Source of the DNA: CALGLS01 sp964508085
GTDB lineage: Bacteria > Bacteroidota > Bacteroidia > Chitinophagales > Saprospiraceae
Reading direction: 5' to 3'
DNA length: 11,433 nucleotides
NCBI GenBank assembly: GCA_964508085.1
Contig: CAZDTI010000283.1
Span: 1-11,433, forward strand
Within the stretch, counting starts at the first letter, position 1. Every line of letters starts with the position of its first letter. This document shows, one piece after another, positions 8,133-11,433 of this stretch. Made by a program: the position numbers and the translations under genes. The notes below the pieces were generated by a model. The model ran no database searches and was not told where the DNA came from. It saw nothing but the letters and a program-made list of their open reading frames with translations.

Positions 8133-9191
8133 ATGCATAAAAATACAATCCATTTGAAAATAATACTCTTTACTTCGATTTACATTTGTATGTTGAGTAC
8201 CATGGTTGCGCAAGGTCACCTTGCTACAGAACTTGCAGCACCTGAGACAATCTTTAGTAGCTTTTATAATGAAGAGATTCTCGACATCACTTTGGAGTCA
8301 GATTTTGATAAGTTAATTGAAAATAAAAGAACCAATAACTATCAGAATGCCTCGATAAGCTATACGACAAACAAAGGTGAAAAAATTAAGCAATCGATTC
8401 AGATTCGACCAAGAGGAAAATCGCGACGATCCATTTGCGACATTCCTCCTGTTATGATGAACTTTGCTAAAGAAAATCCGGCGGCGAGAAAGAATATGGG
8501 AGATCATAAGTTGAAATTGGTCACGCATTGTTATACTCGCAAAACAAAAATAGGAGAGCAAAACATTTTAAAAGAGTTTTTAGCGTATAAGCTTTTGAAT
8601 ATCCTTACGGAGAAAAGCCTTCGGGTTCAATTGGTTCGAATCACCTATCTCAATACTAGAAACCATGATTCATCTCAGCGCTTTGGATTTATTATAGAAG
8701 GTGCTCATGAATTAGCGGAACGTTTGGCTGCTACAAGAACGAAACAACGTGATATTCCTGTTGCACAACTAGATACCGATCAATACAACACGGTGGCCTT
8801 ATTTCAATATATGATTAGTAATACGGATTGGAATTTTGTGAAATTACATAACGTAAAAATCTTCACCGCAGAAAACAGTAAGAAAGACATCATCATTCCA
8901 TATGATTTTGATCATGCTGGATTGGTCTATACGGACTACGCCAGGGTTAATCCAGATTATGATCAGGAAGATTTAAGAGATCCTATTTTTCTAGGAAGGT
9001 TTGCTGGTGAGGCCGATTTAACTAAAACCTTGAATTTATTTAAATCAAGAAAAGAAGAAATGCGTTCCTATTGTAAAGGTTTAAGTTATCTCACCAAGAG
9101 AAATCGTCGAGCGGTGTTAGCTCACCTTAAGTCGTTTTATAAAAGTATACGAAAGAAAAGATTTGTTAAAAAGGAATTCTTAAATCATTGA
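8133..9191 (+). CDS. Secreted CotH-kinase-like protein
   Basis: A 352-residue protein with an N-terminal signal peptide (residues 1 to about 26, hydrophobic IILFTSIYICMLSTMVAQ, probable cleavage after Ala26). The body matches an uncharacterised Bacteroidota family related, as I judge it, to CotH-like atypical kinases. Visible landmarks are IRPRGKSRRSIC (91-102); the strand HKLKLVTHC, with Lys126 or Lys128 as candidate nucleotide-binding lysine; a helix with Glu148 in LKEFLAYKLLN; the catalytic-loop-like SNTDWNFVKLHN (Asp232, Asn234); and the metal-site-like PYDFDHAG (Asp258, Asp260). The C-terminal 40 residues are very basic. It begins 6 bp after the cyclase-TPR stop, which argues for one operon and a related role. 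The start is fixed by the signal peptide. Kinase activity is inference from motif order, not shown by clear homology; the family could instead be a structural kinase-fold protein. Confidence 0.75.
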   Translation: MHKNTIHLKIILFTSIYICMLSTMVAQGHLATELAAPETIFSSFYNEEILDITLESDFDKLIENKRTNNYQNASISYTTNKGEKIKQSIQIRPRGKSRRSICDIPPVMMNFAKENPAARKNMGDHKLKLVTHCYTRKTKIGEQNILKEFLAYKLLNILTEKSLRVQLVRITYLNTRNHDSSQRFGFIIEGAHELAERLAATRTKQRDIPVAQLDTDQYNTVALFQYMISNTDWNFVKLHNVKIFTAENSKKDIIIPYDFDHAGLVYTDYARVNPDYDQEDLRDPIFLGRFAGEADLTKTLNLFKSRKEEMRSYCKGLSYLTKRNRRAVLAHLKSFYKSIRKKRFVKKEFLNH

Positions 9192-9219
9192 CCAAAAATG
9201 CCGTACAGAACGGGATCTG

Positions 9220-9627
9220 CTAAAAATTAGAAACGATTAAATTAAAGGCTTGGCAATAAGAAATTCTCCGATGCTCACCTTCTAAATGATCAGGTCTACT
9301 CTCCGTTCTGACCACTACATTCTTATCCGCAAGACGTGAACCATCTGAGGCATTCTGAACGATTATATTGATGCTTTCGTTGTCTTCTACCAAAACGTTT
9401 ATGATGGCACTTCTCTCTCTCATTACGACTACCTCTACCACAATATCCCGATATCTAACTAGGAATGTTACATCTAAACCACCAGCAAAACAACCTGTTA
9501 TTCCAGTATTATTTTCCAAGGTAACGACATGGGTCGTTCGTTCAGGTCCTGATTCTTCTTCCTTGTCACAAGTAGAAAAAACAGATAGAATAATTAGTGA
9601 TAGCGCTATAAATTTTAATGTTTTCAT
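9220..9627 (-). CDS. Small lipoprotein with surface-export-like signal
   Basis: A 135-residue lipoprotein of unknown function. The signal peptide MKTLKFIALSLIILSVFSTC ends in a lipobox with Cys20, followed by DKEEES. The pattern Cys-X-Lys-Glu-Glu matches the lipoprotein export signal described for Bacteroidota surface lipoproteins (Cys, any residue, Lys, then two acidic residues). The remaining 110 residues are dominated by alternating Val/Ile/Thr strands and look like one small beta-sandwich. Two later Cys, 46 and 125, could form a disulfide. No family is recognised. It converges with the CotH-like gene, with only 28 bp between the stops and no clear terminator hairpin there. A nested inverted repeat lies 24 to 71 bp upstream of the start, on the promoter side. 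Confidence 0.75.
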   Translation of the reverse strand: MKTLKFIALSLIILSVFSTCDKEEESGPERTTHVVTLENNTGITGCFAGGLDVTFLVRYRDIVVEVVVMRERSAIINVLVEDNESINIIVQNASDGSRLADKNVVVRTESRPDHLEGEHRRISYCQAFNLIVSNF

Positions 9628-9650
9628 CTTGATGGTATTATGAGATTTAC

Positions 9651-9698
9651 TAAGCAGGTAATCAAATTATCGTATAATTTAAATTGAGTACCTGCTTA
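9651..9698. promoter_or_regulatory. Nested inverted repeat upstream of small lipoprotein gene
   Basis: Outer arms TAAGCAGGTA (9651-9660) and TACCTGCTTA (9689-9698) are perfect 10-bp complements. Inside the 28-bp spacer a second perfect dyad, AAATTAT (9664-9670) and ATAATTT (9674-9680), surrounds a 3-nt loop. The whole lies just upstream of the lipoprotein start at 9627. On the minus strand TAATTTG (9669-9663) falls inside the spacer; it is one base short of a Bacteroidota -7 box, so the arms might flank the promoter as an operator. Alternatively the repeat may be a structured 5' leader. The dyads are directly visible; the role is inference. Confidence 0.5.
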
Positions 9699-9727
9699 AA
9701 AGTTATTCTTATAATAGAGCGATTGTA

Positions 9728-9748
9728 AAAAGTGATATTATCGCTTTT
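9728..9748 (-). terminator. Weak terminator-like hairpin after PEP-synthase-like gene
   Basis: AAAAGTGAT (9728-9736) and ATCGCTTTT (9740-9748) pair over nine positions with one G-T wobble around a 3-nt loop. On the minus strand the hairpin ends in a short T run, about 190 bp beyond the PEP-synthase-like stop and before the lipoprotein promoter region. The stem is AT-rich and weak. On the plus strand a T7 run follows at about 9756-9762, but no plus-strand gene ends nearby. Confidence 0.3.
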
Positions 9749-9940
9749 ATTGTCCTTTTTTTGCGGTAAAACAGAGGGCTATAAATGTGACATTTTCTCC
9801 TGTCTCGTTTTCTTCAACAAATTAAGGACAAAAACAACTCCAATTCTAGATTACTTCTTAAATTCAAAGGAGACCATCATTTTCCTTTTTAGGGCGGAAT
9901 GGATCGGTAATATGCCTTCCTACTCTTATTTTGGAAAGCT

Positions 9941-10714
9941 TCATTTTAGTGAACCGAGATTTGAGGGTTCTGGTGAGACCTGCAAAATATAAAGTTTCCC
10001 ATTAACGCTATCTTTCATCCATTCAATATTCATAGGCTGCTCGAAATGATTGTCGATTATTGCTGACCATTCTGAGAGCCTTTGCTGGTCTTTGTTGTTT
10101 AAGGAGAATTTGACTGGAGTAGGAGATTGCTTCCGACGAACCATTTGTTGAATACCAATAGAATTGGCAATCTCCATAGGATGAATACCCATTTCTACAG
10201 CGTATTTAATTGCTTTGTTCGTAAACAGGGAAGTATAACATTTTTTACAAGCAGTTAGCAAGGCATCCTCTCCTCTGACGTCAAGATAGCTTTCGAGTTG
10301 TCCTGCAAAATTACGCTCCTTTGATGCACTAAAAACAGCACTACTTCGGACTGCAACAGGGCATTCCATGTTCACTCGTTCTGCTAGTTCATTATAAGCT
10401 GCAATAATTTGTACTTGTGTATGGTAAGGGAAAATACTATCGTCTAACAATGATCTTACTTCGTTACCAACTTCTGAAATATTGCTGAAGAGATCAACGT
10501 CTAATCTATTTAAAACGGTAGATAACTTTGTTTCCAAATGATTTTGTCTTAAGAAATCTTGATACACTTTTGCTGTAGTTGCAAAGCCATCTGGAACGAC
10601 TATGCCGTTGGGACTAAGCTGCTGAAAAAATTCTCCAAGAGAGGCATTTTTGCTACCTACTTTAGAGACATCTTGAAGGCCGACCTCATCGAAAAAAAGA
10701 ATGGATTCTTTCAT
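9941..10714 (-). CDS. Shortened PEP-synthase N-terminal-domain-like protein
   Basis: A 257-residue protein clearly related to the N-terminal ATP-grasp domain of phosphoenolpyruvate synthase (PpsA, about 790 residues), which makes phosphoenolpyruvate from pyruvate and ATP. Residues 1-195 follow PpsA colinearly: KVGSKNASLGEFF (Lys22), VVPDGFATTAKVYQDFL, PVAVRSSA (Arg123), NFAGQLESYLDVRG, SLFTNKAIKYAVEMG, SIGIQQMVRR. It then jumps, over about 100 missing PpsA residues, to the segment that closes this domain: WSAIIDNHFEQPMNIEWMKD...GKLYILQVSPEP. The usual LQARPET is LQVSPEP, so Gln245 is kept but the conserved Arg is Ser247. The stretch after AVRSS is also divergent. The phosphohistidine and PEP-binding domains are absent. 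It cannot be a working PEP synthase; it is either a repurposed nucleotide-binding protein or a relic that is still open. Start ATG 10712-10714, divergent from the response regulator. Confidence 0.85.
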   Translation of the reverse strand: MKESILFFDEVGLQDVSKVGSKNASLGEFFQQLSPNGIVVPDGFATTAKVYQDFLRQNHLETKLSTVLNRLDVDLFSNISEVGNEVRSLLDDSIFPYHTQVQIIAAYNELAERVNMECPVAVRSSAVFSASKERNFAGQLESYLDVRGEDALLTACKKCYTSLFTNKAIKYAVEMGIHPMEIANSIGIQQMVRRKQSPTPVKFSLNNKDQQRLSEWSAIIDNHFEQPMNIEWMKDSVNGKLYILQVSPEPSNLGSLK

Positions 10715-10796
10715 GGAATTATTACGTGTTTATAGAAAGGCATTTTGCACCTTACCCATCAAGCTAGAGGTATTAATTGTTAAATAAATTATTAGC

Positions 10797-10804
10797 CAAA
10801 GATA
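10797..10804 (-). promoter_or_regulatory. Candidate -7 box for PEP-synthase-like gene
   Basis: On the minus strand TATCTTTG matches the Bacteroidota -7 consensus TAnnTTTG exactly, and would give a leader of about 75-80 nt before the ATG at 10714. No TTG occurs 17-23 bp upstream, so a -33 box is missing. The palindrome at 10836-10853 lies upstream at about -52, where an activator could compensate. Confidence 0.4.
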
Positions 10805-10835
10805 AAGAAGGAGGAATAGGGGAGTGATGATAAAA

Positions 10836-10853
10836 ATCATTTGGACAAATGAT
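10836..10853. promoter_or_regulatory. Perfect 8-bp-arm palindrome, candidate operator
   Basis: ATCATTTG-GA-CAAATGAT is a perfect dyad with a 2-bp centre. It lies between the two divergent promoter candidates, centred about 52 bp upstream of the predicted minus-strand start of transcription and about 86 bp upstream of the plus-strand one. The size and symmetry fit a dimeric transcription factor site serving the PEP-synthase-like gene, the receiver gene, or both. No known factor is recognised. Confidence 0.45.
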
Positions 10854-10896
10854 AATTGGTCAAGTTCAACTTAAACGTATTTCAAAGCTACCTGTC

Positions 10897-10924
10897 TTGT
10901 TTTGGAGAGTTTTATGTACTTTTG
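10897..10924 (+). promoter_or_regulatory. Bacteroidota-type promoter of the response regulator gene
   Basis: TTG (10897-10899), 17 bp, then TACTTTTG (10917-10924) fits the Bacteroidota sigma consensus TTG-N17-23-TAnnTTTG exactly. Transcription would begin near 10931, giving a leader of about 74 nt before the ATG at 11005. It is the best promoter match that I found in the window. Confidence 0.6.
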
Positions 10925-11004
10925 TATAGTAAGTGTGACTGAATTGTTTGTTTTAGTTGAACAAATAGTGGTAAATGGCTTGTTCTTTAAAAGAGATAGA
11001 TACT

Positions 11005-11366
11005 ATGAAAAGAGTCCTAATTATTGAAGATAACCTAGCTATTCGCGAAAACTTAGAAGAGCTTTTAATGCTATCAGATTATGAGGTGTTGACAGCAGCT
11101 AATGGCACTCTAGGAATAGACCTCGCTCTAACGAGTTCTCCAGATCTTATCTTATGTGATATTGCGATGCCAGAAAAAATGGACATGAGGTTTTGGCGGC
11201 GCTTACCGACCACCTTTCCATTAACCAAATCCCTTTTGTTTTTTTGACGGCCAGTGCACAAGAAAAAGACATTGCTAAAGGCAAAGCTTCTAAGGCCAAC
11301 GCTTACTTAACTAAACCCTACCAAAACGAAGAATTACTTCTTACTATTGAGCAATTAATTAATTGA
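11005..11366 (+). pseudogene. CheY-like response regulator with one-base frameshift
   Basis: A stand-alone receiver domain split between two frames. The first frame starts MKRVLIIEDN (acidic pair Glu8-Asp9) and includes the phosphoacceptor Asp52 in LILCDIAMPEK. After Lys58 it leaves the receiver sequence and stops at 11247 after 80 codons. In the -1 frame the receiver continues NGHEVLAALTDHL, then FVFLTASA (conserved Thr82) and YLTKPY (conserved Lys104), and ends at 11366. The break is at the six-A run 11174-11179: with seven A the product would be a normal 120-residue receiver ending LLLTIEQLIN. The start at 11005 is preferred over an in-frame ATG at 10975 because it gives the usual receiver N-terminus and has AAAAGAG 9 bp upstream. 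It may be a true mutation, a sequencing error or a recoding site. Everything else in the domain is intact, which favours error, recent mutation or recoding over old decay. A cognate kinase is not evident nearby. Confidence 0.85.
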
Positions 11367-11404
11367 TAATGAGTAGTGCGGAGAAAAGGAGACTTGTTCT
11401 TTTT

Positions 11405-11433
11405 GATTAAGAATGCTAAGATTAAGGATTAAG
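11405..11433. repeat. Three GATTAAG heptamers at the right edge
   Basis: GATTAAG occurs at 11405-11411, 11420-11426 and 11427-11433; the last two are head to tail and reach the window edge. This could be the start of a short tandem heptanucleotide repeat array, or chance in AT-rich DNA. Confidence 0.35.

Larger units (their letters stand above)
9628..9940. other. 313-bp intergenic stretch with two dyads, no gene
   Basis: This gap lies between the small lipoprotein start and the PEP-synthase-like stop, both on the minus strand. It holds the nested inverted repeat at 9651-9698 and a terminator-like hairpin at 9728-9748, listed separately. An 86-codon plus-strand frame at 9732-9992 overlaps the PEP-synthase-like gene end, lacks a ribosome site and shows no recognisable motif, so I do not annotate it. 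I looked for remnants of the missing PEP-synthase C-terminal domains here on the minus strand and saw none. Confidence 0.6.

Noticed and set aside
9192..9219. Hairpin CCGT-acaga-ACGG between convergent stops as bidirectional terminator
   Set aside because: A 4-bp stem without T runs on either side is too weak to call.
9732..9992. 86-codon plus-strand open frame between the lipoprotein and the PEP-synthase-like gene
   Set aside because: It overlaps the end of a well-supported gene on the other strand, has no ribosome site and shows no recognisable motif.
9941..10714. Calling this gene ppsA
   Set aside because: It lacks part of the nucleotide-binding domain, the conserved Arg of LQxR and both downstream catalytic domains, so the symbol would mislead.

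Overview
The window looks like a chromosomal segment of a Bacteroidota bacterium, probably from the Saprospiria/Cytophaga-like environmental branch (lineage is an inference). The signs are: AT-rich DNA; start codons with weak or absent Shine-Dalgarno sequences; two promoter-like TAnnTTTG boxes of the Bacteroidota sigma factor; lipoproteins with a Cys followed by Lys/Asp/Glu; SprB-like 'GG.PPY.Y' modules; a DUF3667 membrane protein; and a cyclase-TolB-like-TPR receptor. No tRNA, rRNA, CRISPR array, insertion sequence or phage gene was seen.

Layout. Left part, all minus strand: the first 298 codons of a PAS histidine kinase running off the left edge (1-896), an HD-domain phosphohydrolase (1214-2050) and a zinc-ribbon DUF3667 membrane protein (2235-3227). 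Middle, plus strand: a 700-residue surface lipoprotein (3518-5620), then a tight pair 6 bp apart made of a membrane class III cyclase/TolB-like/TPR protein (5853-8126) and a secreted CotH-kinase-like protein (8133-9191). Right part: a small lipoprotein on the minus strand (9220-9627), a shortened phosphoenolpyruvate-synthase-like protein on the minus strand (9941-10714), and, divergent from it, a CheY-like response regulator whose frame is broken by one base in a run of six A (11005-11366).

Function. Signal transduction dominates: histidine kinase, receiver, nucleotide cyclase, and an HD hydrolase whose YHxxxH signature resembles cyclic-nucleotide phosphodiesterases. The remaining genes are mostly cell-envelope proteins. 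The clearest operon is cyclase plus CotH-like protein.

Most notable points: (1) the receiver frameshift, which a single -1 slip on the A run would restore to a complete 120-residue receiver; (2) a PEP-synthase ATP-grasp domain that has lost about 100 internal residues, a conserved Arg and all downstream domains but remains an open frame; (3) a perfect 8-bp-arm palindrome between the two divergent promoters; (4) a nested inverted repeat in front of the small lipoprotein gene; (5) a cyclase with intact metal and transition-state residues but Gln at the usual adenine-specifying Lys position. I found no clear novel defence or biosynthetic system.
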